64,000 nt of DNA from Pullilachnospira sp963929535 (GTDB lineage: Bacteria; Bacillota; Clostridia; Lachnospirales; Lachnospiraceae): positions 372,001 through 436,000 of the forward strand of contig CAWVIZ010000010.1 of the NCBI GenBank assembly GCA_963929535.1, written 5' to 3'. Each line of letters starts with the position of its first letter. The first letter of the stretch is position 1. A model generated the notes under the pieces. The model did not search any database, was not told where the DNA came from, and saw only the letters and a program-made list of their open reading frames with translations. The position numbers and the translations under genes were made by a program. Positions 32,981 through 41,388 of this stretch are shown here, one piece after another.

Positions 32981-33927
32981 GGCGATCAAAAAGAAAGAAA
33001 AAGGTCCTGACAGCAGTTCTGGCTGTGCTGACCCTTCTGCTGGCGGTTTTGCTGACAGCATCCCTTTTGCTGAATTCCCGTCTGCGGCAGCAGTATGGCC
33101 GCCGGGAAGCGGCCTGGAATGCCAGGATGGAAGAATATCAGCAGGAAACTGACCGGCTGGAGACGCAGGTGGCAGATCTGGAAGAACAGCTTGCAAAGCT
33201 TCAGGAGAGCCAGGCGGAGCAGGAGGCCAGGGAAGAGGCGGCTTCGGCTGTACTGGAGAGCATCCAGGAGTATCCGGCAGGAGAACTTCTGGAGGAGGAT
33301 CAGCTGGATCAGGGAGCTTTGGAGAAGTACTTTACTGCCTCCGAGATCCAGGAGGGAGACGCTGTGTATCAGCGGATCATTGGAAAATCCTACCGTGAGA
33401 ATCCGAATATCGGACTGGAGGAGCTGCGGTACCTGAAGATGCCCCACTACAATTTTGACGGACAGATCCAGGTGGGAGAGATGATTGTCCATGCGGATAT
33501 CGCCCAGGATGTGCTGGATATTTTCCGGGAGCTTTTTTTGCAGCAGTACCAGATCCAGTCCATGTATCTGGTGGACAATTACTGGACCGGAGATGGAAAT
33601 ACCACGGATACAGCGTCTATTGAGGTGAATAATACTTCCGCTTTTAACTACCGGCCCATCACCGGAGGAAGCAGCCTGTCCAATCACGCCTTTGGACGGG
33701 CCATTGATATCAATCCCCAGCAGAATCCTTACGTTCATTATGACAGCAGCGGAAATCCCAGCTGGTCCCATGAGAACGCCAATGATTATATCGACAGGAG
33801 TTCCGGAATGCCCCATATGATCACCCATGAGGATCCCTGTTATCAGATTTTTTCGGAGTACGGATTTACCTGGGGAGGTGACTGGAACAATCCCAAGGAT
33901 TATCAGCATTTTGAAAAACGGTCCTAG
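32977..33927 (+). CDS. M15-family D-Ala-D-Ala carboxypeptidase-like protein, membrane-anchored
   Basis: 316 aa. Basic N-terminus and a transmembrane anchor (about 10-32), a coiled coil (about 38-95, rich in E/Q/L), then an M15 peptidase domain: S-N-H-A-F-G-R-A-I-D-I-N supplies the first zinc His and Asp, and D-Y-Q-H-F-E near the end the last His. W-G-G-D-W is also typical. Probably trims peptidoglycan stem peptides outside the cell. The ATG at 32977 overlaps the stop of the zinc-ribbon gene (ATGA); a GTG at 32968 is an alternative. Confidence 0.85.
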   Translation: MRRSKRKKKVLTAVLAVLTLLLAVLLTASLLLNSRLRQQYGRREAAWNARMEEYQQETDRLETQVADLEEQLAKLQESQAEQEAREEAASAVLESIQEYPAGELLEEDQLDQGALEKYFTASEIQEGDAVYQRIIGKSYRENPNIGLEELRYLKMPHYNFDGQIQVGEMIVHADIAQDVLDIFRELFLQQYQIQSMYLVDNYWTGDGNTTDTASIEVNNTSAFNYRPITGGSSLSNHAFGRAIDINPQQNPYVHYDSSGNPSWSHENANDYIDRSSGMPHMITHEDPCYQIFSEYGFTWGGDWNNPKDYQHFEKRS

Positions 33928-34055
33928 CGTACGGGTATGGCGTGATCATCTTTTGATAAAATTTTTTTGATTTTAATGTTCCTTTAATCTTTCTCATATA
34001 AAGTAAAGGCATAGAAAACAACAGCAACTGTGAAAGATAGAAAGGAGAACAGAAA

Positions 34056-34778
34056 ATGAAAAAACGTTATTTCTTATTAAGCGCACTGATGGTGATGGGA
34101 ATGGCCGTGGCAGGATGCGGCGGACAAAGCAGCGGTACCGGGACACAGCAGTCTGTTCAGACAGAAGGGGAAGGAAGCAATGAGATCCAGGCTGAGGCTC
34201 CCAGTACTTCGGAAAGCGATGACCAGACAGCGGACAGTCAGAAGACAGAAAACCAGACGGGAGAAACTCAGGAAACGGCTTCGGATCAGAGCCAGGACAG
34301 CCAGGGTACCACTGACGGAGCCGCCCAGACAGCCGGGCAGATCACAGAGCAGCAGGCCAAGGAAACAGCTCTGGCGGATGCGGGATACACGGAAGAGGAT
34401 GTGACGGGCATCCGGGTAAAACAGGACCGGGACGATGGAAGAGATATCTATGAGGTGGACTTCTATGTGCAGGCCGAGGAATTTGACTATGATATCGATG
34501 CAGCTACCGGGCAGATCCTCAGCAGAGATTACGATATCGATGAGGATTTTAACAATACGGCATCCGGCGGCGCGGATGTGATCAGCCAGGAGGAGGCCGT
34601 GAATACGGTTCTGGACAGAGTGGAGGGCGCTTCCGCAGAAGATGTGCGCATTAAGCTGGAGCAGGATGACGGACGCTGGAAGTACGAAGGGGAAATCATC
34701 TACAACCAGATGGAGTACGAGTTTGAGCTGAATGCCCAGACCGGCGAGATCCTGGAGTGGAGTGAAGAGAGAGCCTGA
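34056..34778 (+). CDS. lipoprotein with two PepSY domains
   Basis: 240 aa. A lipoprotein signal peptide with lipobox V-A-G-C (Cys at about 21), then a Q/T/S/E-rich spacer to about 105, then two PepSY domains: I-T-E-Q-Q-A-K-E-T-A-L-A-D-A-G ... Y-D-I-D-A-A-T-G-Q-I-L, and I-S-Q-E-E-A-V-N-T-V-L-D-R-V ... F-E-L-N-A-Q-T-G-E-I-L-E-W. Both end in the A-x-T-G-x-I-L motif. PepSY proteins are thought to restrain secreted peptidases; the adjacent M15 peptidase fits. A two-component system follows at 34928. ATG behind AAAGGAG. Confidence 0.85.
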   Translation: MKKRYFLLSALMVMGMAVAGCGGQSSGTGTQQSVQTEGEGSNEIQAEAPSTSESDDQTADSQKTENQTGETQETASDQSQDSQGTTDGAAQTAGQITEQQAKETALADAGYTEEDVTGIRVKQDRDDGRDIYEVDFYVQAEEFDYDIDAATGQILSRDYDIDEDFNNTASGGADVISQEEAVNTVLDRVEGASAEDVRIKLEQDDGRWKYEGEIIYNQMEYEFELNAQTGEILEWSEERA

Positions 34779-34792
34779 GAATACAGAAATCT

Positions 34793-34821
34793 GGAGACGC
34801 CGGATATATTGTCCGGCGTCT
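34793..34821. terminator. hairpin between the PepSY and response-regulator genes
   Basis: GAGACGCCGGA pairs with TCCGGCGTCTC. No T-run follows, so it may slow or attenuate rather than stop transcription. Confidence 0.5.
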
Positions 34822-34927
34822 CGCGGTTGTCCGGAGGCGCCGGGGGAAGGCAGCGCTTCAGATTACCCTGTCATGCCGGGATGGGCGCGGCGGAAAGAAA
34901 AAGGTTGCAGAGAGAAAGGAGACAGCA

Positions 34928-35605
34928 ATGAGGATTCTGGTGGCTGAAGATCAGAAGGATATGAACCGTCTGATATCCAGGCGGCTGGCAGCGGAAAATT
35001 ACAGTGTGGATTCCTGCTATAACGGTCAGGAGGCGCTGGAGTATCTGGAATTTGCGGAATACGATGCAGTTATTCTGGATATCATGATGCCTGTGATGAA
35101 CGGTCTGGAGGTTCTGAAAAAATTGCGAAAGCGGGGAAATCATATCCCCGTACTTCTTCTGACAGCCAGGGACAGTGTGCAGGACCGGGTGGTGGGCCTG
35201 GATGCAGGCGCGGATGATTATCTGATCAAGCCTTTCGCCTTTGAGGAACTTCTGGCCAGGATCCGGGTGATGCTGAGAAAACCCGCGGCGGTGAAAAATC
35301 CGGAGATCCGGGTGGGGGATCTGAAGGTATGCCTGGATACCCAGCAGGTTTTCCGGGGAGAGCGGGAGATCCGGCTGTCGGGCAAGGAGTTTTCCCTGCT
35401 GCGCTATATGGCTATGAACGCGGGGATCGTGCTGTCCCGGGAAAAGCTGGAGCAGCATATCTGGAATTACGATTTCTCAGGAGGGTCCAATGTGATCGAT
35501 GTTTATATCCGTTATCTGCGGAAGAAGATCGATGACGGATATGAGAGAAAGCTGATCCATACGGTCCGGGGGGCCGGTTATGTGTTGAAGGACTCTGCGG
35601 ATTAA
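34928..35605 (+). CDS. OmpR-family response regulator
   Basis: 225 aa. The receiver domain has acidic pocket E-D near residue 7, phosphoacceptor Asp51 in Y-D-A-V-I-L-D-I-M-M-P, T-A-R-D and the L-I-K-P-F lysine. The C-terminal winged helix is of OmpR/PhoB type (L-S-G-K-E-F-S-L-L-R-Y, S-N-V-I-D-V-Y-I-R-Y-L-R-K-K-I). ATG behind AGAAAGGAGACAGC. The partner kinase begins 130 bp downstream, with a family A repeat in between. Position after the PepSY lipoprotein resembles the envelope-sensing modules of Firmicutes. Confidence 0.93.
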   Translation: MRILVAEDQKDMNRLISRRLAAENYSVDSCYNGQEALEYLEFAEYDAVILDIMMPVMNGLEVLKKLRKRGNHIPVLLLTARDSVQDRVVGLDAGADDYLIKPFAFEELLARIRVMLRKPAAVKNPEIRVGDLKVCLDTQQVFRGEREIRLSGKEFSLLRYMAMNAGIVLSREKLEQHIWNYDFSGGSNVIDVYIRYLRKKIDDGYERKLIHTVRGAGYVLKDSAD

Positions 35606-35606
35606 A

Positions 35607-35690
35607 AAGCGGGCTGCGGGGATCGCGGCCTGTGCGCATGCATCTGTGACAGTGAAGCCGGAAGGCCGGCTGCTGTTGTTCCAGGGGCCA
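35607..35690 (+). repeat. family A repeat inside a two-component operon
   Basis: GCCTGTGCGCATGCATCTGT followed by the core GACAGTGAAGCCGGAAGG, as in the MITE at 31298-31438. No left inverted end is visible. It separates the response regulator from its kinase. Confidence 0.7.
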
Positions 35691-35735
35691 ATCCCTGTTC
35701 AGAGGGCATGCCGTTTTTTTGGAAAGGAGAGAAGG

Positions 35736-37154
35736 ATGAAACGTCTTTCCCTTAGGACAAAGCTGACGCTGCTGTACACGGCCATGATGACGGCGGTGGT
35801 CTGTGTGATCCTGGCGCTTCTCTTTTCCCTCAGCGGAAAAGAGCTCCTGGCAGGGGTGCAGAACCGGCTGGAGCAGGAAGTGGCACAGGCAGGAGGGGAC
35901 ATTGAGTATGAGGATGGTGTCCTGGAATTTGATTCCGATATCATGGATCTGGAATACGGAATCTATCTGTCCGTCTATGGTTCCGACGGCACGATGCTTT
36001 ACGGGCGGATCCCTTACGATTTTGACAACTCAGTACTATTTGAGGACGGGAGTATCCGGAGACTTTCCGCGGCGGGTACGGAGTACTATCTGATGGATCT
36101 GTATTACCGGGTGGAGGGATACGGTATGGTGGTGATCCGGGGGATCACTTCCATCACAGAGGCGGAGAGGAGTTATCTGGCAATCATCCGTCTGGCGGTG
36201 ATCCTTCTTCCTTTGGCTGCTGCTTTGACGGCTGGACTGGGGTATTTTATGACAGGGAGAACGCTGCGGCCGGTGGCGCGTATCACCGGAACGGTTCAGC
36301 AGATCCTGAAGGACCGGGATCTGTCCCGGAGGATCGGCCTGGGAGAAGGCAGGGATGAGATTTACCGTATGGCAGCCACATTTGACCAGCTTCTGGAGCA
36401 GGTTGAGGCCAGTCTGAAACGGGAGCAGCAGTTTACCTCGGATGTATCCCATGAGCTGAGGACACCTGTGGCGTCCATGCTGCTGGCATGTGAGGAGCTT
36501 CTGGAGCAGGGACAGCTGGGGAAAGAGGAGCGGGAAAGTGTGGAAATACTGTATCAGAAGGCCAGATACCTTTCCCAGATGATCTCCCAGCTCCTTCTGC
36601 TGTCCCGGGCGGACCAGGGGAGAGAACGGCTGGTCATGGAGCCGCTGGATTTCAGTGAACTGACCGCAATGGCGGCGGAAGAGGCCAGGGATGCGGGAAG
36701 CGAGAAAAAGATCCAGGTATATGACAGGATCCAGCCGGGACTGACGATGGTGGGAGATGAGACGCTTCTGATCCGGCTCTGGATGAATCTGCTGAATAAT
36801 GCGGTAAGTTACGGAAAGGAAGGCGGACATATCTGGCTGTCACTGGAAAAGGACGGGGAGGATATCAGAGGACAGGTACGGGATGATGGGATTGGTATCC
36901 GCAGGGAAGATCTTCCCCATATCTGGGAACGCTTTTTCCAGGCAGATGCCGCCAGAACCAGGCAGGACAGCTCCGGACTGGGGCTTTCCATGGTGCAGTG
37001 GATCGTAAAGGCTCACCATGGCCGTATCCGGGCGGACAGCCGGTTGGGCGAGGGGACAGTATTTACGTTCTGGTTTCCCGCGGATCCGGACAGGGAGGCG
37101 CAGGGGGAGAGCCGGAAGGCTCCCCAGGAGCGCTTCGGGGATACCGGTTTATGA
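35736..37154 (+). CDS. sensor histidine kinase
   Basis: 472 aa. Two transmembrane helices (about 15-35 and 155-175) enclose an extracellular sensor of about 120 residues; then a HAMP domain (R-T-L-R-P-V-A-R-I), the H-box F-T-S-D-V-S-H-E-L-R-T-P with the phosphorylated His, and the ATPase domain with N-L-L-N-N-A-V (N box), D-D-G-I-G-I (G1) and G-L-G-L-S-M (G2). ATG 35736 follows GGAAAGGAGAGAAGG; the longer frame from 35646 reads through the repeat and is not used. Its stop overlaps an in-frame ATG of the next gene. Confidence 0.93.
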   Translation: MKRLSLRTKLTLLYTAMMTAVVCVILALLFSLSGKELLAGVQNRLEQEVAQAGGDIEYEDGVLEFDSDIMDLEYGIYLSVYGSDGTMLYGRIPYDFDNSVLFEDGSIRRLSAAGTEYYLMDLYYRVEGYGMVVIRGITSITEAERSYLAIIRLAVILLPLAAALTAGLGYFMTGRTLRPVARITGTVQQILKDRDLSRRIGLGEGRDEIYRMAATFDQLLEQVEASLKREQQFTSDVSHELRTPVASMLLACEELLEQGQLGKEERESVEILYQKARYLSQMISQLLLLSRADQGRERLVMEPLDFSELTAMAAEEARDAGSEKKIQVYDRIQPGLTMVGDETLLIRLWMNLLNNAVSYGKEGGHIWLSLEKDGEDIRGQVRDDGIGIRREDLPHIWERFFQADAARTRQDSSGLGLSMVQWIVKAHHGRIRADSRLGEGTVFTFWFPADPDREAQGESRKAPQERFGDTGL

Positions 37155-37189
37155 CAGAGAAAAAGAGGAAAACGGGAGGTATGGAAAAT

Positions 37190-37981
37190 ATGACAGAGGA
37201 GCAGCTGGCTGTACAGATTCAGAAGGTCGTAAAAGAAGCAGGAGAGCTGCTGAAAGAGGCCTATGCGGACCGGGAGACGATTTCTCATAAGGAAGGCCCG
37301 GCCAATTTTGTGACGGAATACGATGTGAAGATCCAGGATTTCCTGCAGGAACGGCTGGCTTCCCTTTTGCCGGAGGCGGAATTCCTGGGAGAGGAAGGTG
37401 AAAAGGAGAAAAACGGCTGGGAAGGGGATACGTTTATCATTGACCCCATTGACGGCACCACCAATTTCATTTTCCGTTATCATCACAGCTGTGTTTCTGT
37501 GGCCCTGGCCAGAAAAAAAGAACTGAGGATGGGCTTTGTATACAACCCGTATCTGGACGAAATGTTCTGGGCCGTTCGGGGGCAGGGAGCCTGGCTGAAT
37601 GGCAGGAAGCTTGAGATGAAAGATCTTTCCCTGGAGCAGGGAGTGGCGGCTTTCGGATGTGCCCGGTACAATACCGGGGATACAGACCGGATCTTTACCA
37701 TGGCCAGAAAGCTTTACGACAACAGCCTGGCTCTTCGGGAAGGAGGATCTGCCGCCATCGACCTGTCCTGGATCGGAGATGGAAGAAACTGTGTATATGT
37801 AGAGCTGCTGCTGCATCCATGGGATTTTGCCGCAGCAGCTGTGATCATAGAGGAAGCCGGCGGCATTATCACACAGTGTGACGGCCGTCCGGTTACTCTG
37901 GACTCGTCCTGCTCCATACTGGCCGGGACGCCGAAAGCCTGGGAAGAGTGCCGGAAATTCTGGGATGCCTGCGGGGGCTGA
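37190..37981 (+). CDS. inositol monophosphatase-family phosphatase
   Basis: 263 aa. The FIG/IMPase superfamily metal sites are complete: G-E-E-G-E, the D-P-I-D-G-T-T-N-F motif, and W-D-F-A-A-A-A-V-I near the end. It removes phosphate from inositol-1-phosphate or a related sugar phosphate/PAP. Start: ATG 37190, with GGGAGG 10 nt upstream; ATGs at 37181 (too close) and 37151 (overlapping the kinase stop) are alternatives. It forms the tail of the two-component operon, but a functional link is not evident. Confidence 0.9.
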   Translation: MTEEQLAVQIQKVVKEAGELLKEAYADRETISHKEGPANFVTEYDVKIQDFLQERLASLLPEAEFLGEEGEKEKNGWEGDTFIIDPIDGTTNFIFRYHHSCVSVALARKKELRMGFVYNPYLDEMFWAVRGQGAWLNGRKLEMKDLSLEQGVAAFGCARYNTGDTDRIFTMARKLYDNSLALREGGSAAIDLSWIGDGRNCVYVELLLHPWDFAAAAVIIEEAGGIITQCDGRPVTLDSSCSILAGTPKAWEECRKFWDACGG

Positions 37982-37998
37982 TGCCTCCGGAGGCTGTC

Positions 37999-38139
37999 TC
38001 AGTTTTTCCGATGCTCTCTTAAAAATTCCATTTGCTTTTCATCGTCCGATGCCCGCTCATATGGGGAAGAGATTCGCACGCAGGCGTATAATGGAAGCAG
38101 AAGGAGAAGGATCATCAACAGAATCAGCACAAGAATCAT
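37999..38139 (-). CDS. small single-helix membrane protein (46 aa)
   Basis: A 46-codon frame with a clear ribosome site (AAAGGAG, 7 nt before the ATG) and an upstream TATACT on the same strand. Residues 1-19 are almost all I, L, V and M, giving one transmembrane helix; the rest is short and charged (S-S-P-Y-E-R-A-S-D-D-E-K-Q-M-E-F-L-R-E-H-R-K-N). The C-terminal Y-E-R-A-S-D-D-E-E/K-Q pattern resembles small unnamed proteins of Clostridia. Convergent with the phosphatase and divergent from rplS. Function unknown. Confidence 0.6.
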   Translation of the reverse strand: MILVLILLMILLLLLPLYACVRISSPYERASDDEKQMEFLREHRKN

Positions 38140-38215
38140 ACAGTTCTCCTTTCCATAGATGCTTCAGTATAGTTTATGAGAAAATGGGGAATTTATACAA
38201 AAAATCAAATTTTCC

Positions 38216-38244
38216 TTGCATCCCCTAATATTCTATTGTATAAT
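38216..38244 (+). promoter_or_regulatory. promoter of the rplS operon
   Basis: TTGCAT (38216-38221), 17-bp spacer, TATAAT (38239-38244). Leader of about 70 nt. Confidence 0.85.
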
Positions 38245-38321
38245 AGTCCACGGTGTAAAAAAAGATGGTCCTCTGTTACGATATGTATTAAGAACATCCA
38301 TAGAGAAAAGGAGAAAAGACG

Positions 38322-38669
38322 ATGAACGAGATTATCAAGAACATCGAAGCTGCTCAGTTAAAGGCAGAAGTACCGGCATTCAATGTTGGTGATACCGTAA
38401 AGGTATACGGTAAGATCAAAGAGGGAAACCGTGAAAGAATTCAGGTTTTCGAGGGAGTTGTGCTGAAGAAGCAGGGCGGCGGATGCCGTGAGACTTTTAC
38501 AGTGAGAAAGAATTCCAACGGAATCGGCGTTGAGAAGACATGGCCGCTGCATTCCCCCAACGTGGAGAAGGTAGAGGTTGTAAGACGCGGTAAGGTAAGA
38601 CGTGCGAAACTGAATTACCTGAGAGACCGTGTAGGAAAAGCTGCCAAGGTAAAAGAGCTGGTAAGATAA
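38322..38669 (+). CDS. rplS: 50S ribosomal protein L19
   Basis: 115 aa, standard length. Typical motifs: P-A-F-N-V-G-D-T-V-K-V, G-N-R-E-R-I-Q-V-F-E-G-V-V, T-F-T-V-R-K-N-S-N-G-I-G-V-E-K-T-W-P-L-H-S-P and R-R-G-K-V-R-R-A-K-L-N-Y-L-R. Sits at the 30S/50S interface. ATG behind AAAAGGAG. First gene of the lepB-rbgA-rnhB-yraN-pgeF run, a common Lachnospiraceae order. Confidence 0.98.
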   Translation: MNEIIKNIEAAQLKAEVPAFNVGDTVKVYGKIKEGNRERIQVFEGVVLKKQGGGCRETFTVRKNSNGIGVEKTWPLHSPNVEKVEVVRRGKVRRAKLNYLRDRVGKAAKVKELVR

Positions 38670-38713
38670 TCGCAGCCGGCATCTGCAGCCGGAAGAAGAG
38701 GATAATGAGGGAG

Positions 38714-38752
38714 AACAGGGGCAAATACTTTTATGTACTTGTCCCTGTTTTC
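38714..38752 (+). terminator. terminator/attenuator between rplS and lepB
   Basis: AACAGGG-G-CAAATAC pairs with GTACTTG-T-CCCTGTT, followed by TTCAT. It would lower read-through from the ribosomal gene into lepB and the genes behind it. Confidence 0.7.
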
Positions 38753-38768
38753 ATAAGAGGAAGTATCT

Positions 38769-39344
38769 ATGGGATTTTTTAAAGCAAGATATGTGAGGGA
38801 CTATGTGGCGGCCAGAAGGATCAAGACCGTCCTTTTGTGGATCGTGGAGATCGTGGCTGTCGTTGGTATCGCTGCGCTGCTGACTGTGGGATTCGGAAAA
38901 ACCACGGTGATGCAGGAGGGTTCCATGGACCCTACGCTGGCGGCGGGGGATACCGTTCTGATCAACCGGCTGGCTTATAAGATCGGCGAACCGAAACGGG
39001 GAGATATCATTGCCTATAAGGTCAGTGATGATAAAAATGCCAGCACCCATATCAAACGGGTGATCGGCCTTCCCGGGGAGACCATTGAGATCCGGGAAGG
39101 GCAGATCCTGATCAATGGGGAGACGTATCAGGAAAAGAAGAATTTCCCCTCCATTCAGAATCCCGGTCTGGCGGAGACGTCTGTCACACTGGACGGGGAT
39201 GAATATTTTGTTCTGGGAGATAACCGGAATAACAGTGAGGACAGCAGATTTGTGGATGTGGGGAACATCAAAGAGGAAAACATCATCGGGAAGCTGTGGT
39301 TTGTGGTTTCCCCGTGGGATAAATTCGGTTTTTTGAAGGGTTAA
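38769..39344 (+). CDS. lepB: signal peptidase I
   Basis: 191 aa, type I signal peptidase with one N-terminal transmembrane helix (about 20-42). The catalytic serine is Ser52 in E-G-S-M-D-P-T-L and the general base is Lys96 in H-I-K-R-V-I-G-L-P-G-E; the closing G-D-N-R-N-N-S-E-D-S-R box E is intact. Cleaves signal peptides at the outer face of the membrane. ATG behind AAGAGGAAG. Confidence 0.96.
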   Translation: MGFFKARYVRDYVAARRIKTVLLWIVEIVAVVGIAALLTVGFGKTTVMQEGSMDPTLAAGDTVLINRLAYKIGEPKRGDIIAYKVSDDKNASTHIKRVIGLPGETIEIREGQILINGETYQEKKNFPSIQNPGLAETSVTLDGDEYFVLGDNRNNSEDSRFVDVGNIKEENIIGKLWFVVSPWDKFGFLKG

Positions 39345-39354
39345 AGGTGAAAAG

Positions 39355-40245
39355 ATGAACGTACAGTGGTATCCGGGACATATGACCAGGGCCAGGCGGC
39401 AGATGCAGGAGGATCTGAAGCTGATCGACCTGGTGATCGAGCTGGTGGATGCCAGGATTCCTCTTTCCAGCAGGAATCCTGATATCGACCAGATGGGAAA
39501 GAATAAGGCGAGGCTGATCCTTCTGAATAAGTCGGATCTGGCGGACGAACGGTATAATGAGAAGTGGACGGAATATTTTCAGAAGCAGGGCTTCCATGTG
39601 GTGAAGGTGAATTCCAAAAGCGGAGCCGGGCTGAAGTCCATTCAGGGTGTGGTACAGGAGGCGTGTAAGGAGAAGATTGAGAGAGATAGAAGAAGAGGGA
39701 TCAAAAACCGCCCTATCCGGGCTATGGTAGTGGGGATCCCCAATGTGGGAAAGTCTACCTTTATCAACTCCTACGCAGGCCGGGCCTGCACCAAGACAGG
39801 AAATAAGCCCGGAGTAACAAGAGGAAAGCAGTGGATCCGTCTGAATAAGAATCTGGAGCTTCTGGATACCCCCGGGATCCTCTGGCCCAAGTTTGAGGAT
39901 CAGCAGGTGGGAAAGCGGCTGGCCTGTATCGGTTCCATCAAGGACGAGCTTCTGAATCTGGAGGAGCTGTCCCTGGAACTTCTGGATTATCTTCGCAGGG
40001 AGTATCCCGGTACCCTGAAGGAGCGATACGGGATCCTGGAGGAAGGGACTCCTCTGTCCATGCTTGAGGAGCTGGCCAGGAACAGAAAATGTCTGATACG
40101 GGGGCAGGAGCTGGACTATGGCAAGGCGGCGGGGATCCTGATGGAAGAATTCCGGAATGGAAAGCTGGGGCGGATTACCCTGGAGTTTCCGGCGCAGAAG
40201 GCCAAAGAAGAGGAGCTGACCAAGAAAGATGAAGACCATACATGA
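39355..40245 (+). CDS. rbgA: ribosome biogenesis GTPase YlqF/RbgA
   Basis: 296 aa. A circularly permuted GTPase: G4 (L-N-K-S-D-L) comes before G1 (G-I-P-N-V-G-K-S-T) and G3 (L-D-T-P-G-I). N-terminal W-Y-P-G-H-M motif is typical. It acts in late 50S assembly. Overlaps rnhB by 17 bp, so the two are translationally coupled. Confidence 0.96.
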   Translation: MNVQWYPGHMTRARRQMQEDLKLIDLVIELVDARIPLSSRNPDIDQMGKNKARLILLNKSDLADERYNEKWTEYFQKQGFHVVKVNSKSGAGLKSIQGVVQEACKEKIERDRRRGIKNRPIRAMVVGIPNVGKSTFINSYAGRACTKTGNKPGVTRGKQWIRLNKNLELLDTPGILWPKFEDQQVGKRLACIGSIKDELLNLEELSLELLDYLRREYPGTLKERYGILEEGTPLSMLEELARNRKCLIRGQELDYGKAAGILMEEFRNGKLGRITLEFPAQKAKEEELTKKDEDHT

Positions 40246-40996
40246 GATAAAGGAAGAACTGGAGGGCGCATCCTGGGAGGAACTGGGCCGGCTGACTGCC
40301 GGATATGCCGGGGATGAAAGAGCCGGGGTGCGCCGTCTGGCGGCCCAGTATGAGCGAAGGCTCCGGAAGCTGGAAAAAGAGCGGCAGCGTATGGAACAGA
40401 TGCTTTCCTATGAGCGGAAGTACAGAGACAGAGGGCTGATCTGCGGTATTGACGAAGCCGGAAGAGGGCCGCTGGCAGGTCCGGTGGTGGCGGGAGCAGT
40501 GATCCTTCCGGAAGGGGAGGAGATCCTCTGGCTCAATGATTCCAAACAGCTCTCTCCCGGGAAACGCCAGGAGCTTTATCAGGTGATCATGGAGAAAGCC
40601 GTGGCAGTGGGGGTGGGGTATGCTTCTTGCGCCAGGATCGATGAGATCAATATCCTGCAGGCTACTTACGAGGCTATGCGGGAGGCGGTGGCCAAACTGG
40701 GAGTACAGCCGGATATTCTTCTGAATGATGCGGTGCGGATTCCCGGGATCAGTATTCCCCAGGTGCCTATTGTCAAGGGGGACGCCAAAAGCGCGTCCAT
40801 TGCGGCTGCCAGTATTATAGCCAAGGTGACCAGGGACCGGCTGATGGAGGAGTATGACCGGATCATGCCGGAATACGGATTTGCCTCCAACAAAGGATAC
40901 GGATCCCAGGCCCATATCCAGGCCCTGAAAAAGTATGGTCCTTCTCCCATTCACCGGAAAAGTTTTATCACGCATTTTTGGGATGAAAATCCGTAA
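40229..40996 (+). CDS. rnhB: ribonuclease HII
   Basis: 255 aa. The catalytic D-E-D-D set is visible: G-I-D-E-A-G-R-G-P-L-A-G-P (Asp, Glu), then L-N-D-A-V-R (Asp) and the K-G-D-A-K-S-A-S-I-A-A-A-S segment (Asp). An N-terminal extension of about 70 residues is helical, as in Bacillus RnhB. It removes RNA from RNA-DNA hybrids and single ribonucleotides from DNA. Overlaps rbgA at its start. Confidence 0.96.
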   Translation: MKTIHEIKEELEGASWEELGRLTAGYAGDERAGVRRLAAQYERRLRKLEKERQRMEQMLSYERKYRDRGLICGIDEAGRGPLAGPVVAGAVILPEGEEILWLNDSKQLSPGKRQELYQVIMEKAVAVGVGYASCARIDEINILQATYEAMREAVAKLGVQPDILLNDAVRIPGISIPQVPIVKGDAKSASIAAASIIAKVTRDRLMEEYDRIMPEYGFASNKGYGSQAHIQALKKYGPSPIHRKSFITHFWDENP

Positions 40997-41024
40997 CAGT
41001 CCGTTGGGGGAAAGGATCCGATCT

Positions 41025-41387
41025 GTGAATAAAAGGAAACTTGGTGAGGAGATGGAAGCTCTGGCTGCCGGGAAGCTTCAGGAGGCAGGGTATGAGATCC
41101 TGGAAAAAAATTACAGATGCCGGCAGGGTGAGATCGATCTGGTGGCGAAGCACAGAGGATATCTGGTGTTTGTGGAAGTGAAGTACCGGAAAAACGGGGA
41201 GAGCGGCATGCCTGAGGAAGCTGTGAACGTGAGAAAGCAGAGGGCGATCAGCCGGGCAGCGCTGATGTATCTTGCCGGCCATGGCCTGGGAACGGATACG
41301 CCCTGCCGCTTTGATGTGGTGGCTGTGGAAGCCGGGGAGATCAGAATCTATGAAAATGCATTTGCCTATCAGGGAGGGAGAGGCTGA
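41025..41387 (+). CDS. yraN: YraN-family (UPF0102) nuclease-like protein
   Basis: 120 aa, normal size. K-R-K-L-G-E-E-M-E-A-L-A-A start, then the restriction-endonuclease-like core N-Y-R-C-R-Q-G-E-I-D-L-V-A and V-F-V-E-V-K-Y-R, which has the D/E-V-K arrangement of PD-(D/E)XK enzymes. Role uncertain; linked to DNA processing or division in other bacteria. GTG at 41025 is chosen because it gives the family start and follows GGGGGAAAGG; ATG 40983, overlapping the rnhB stop, is an alternative. Confidence 0.9.
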   Translation: MNKRKLGEEMEALAAGKLQEAGYEILEKNYRCRQGEIDLVAKHRGYLVFVEVKYRKNGESGMPEEAVNVRKQRAISRAALMYLAGHGLGTDTPCRFDVVAVEAGEIRIYENAFAYQGGRG

Positions 41388-41388
41388 T

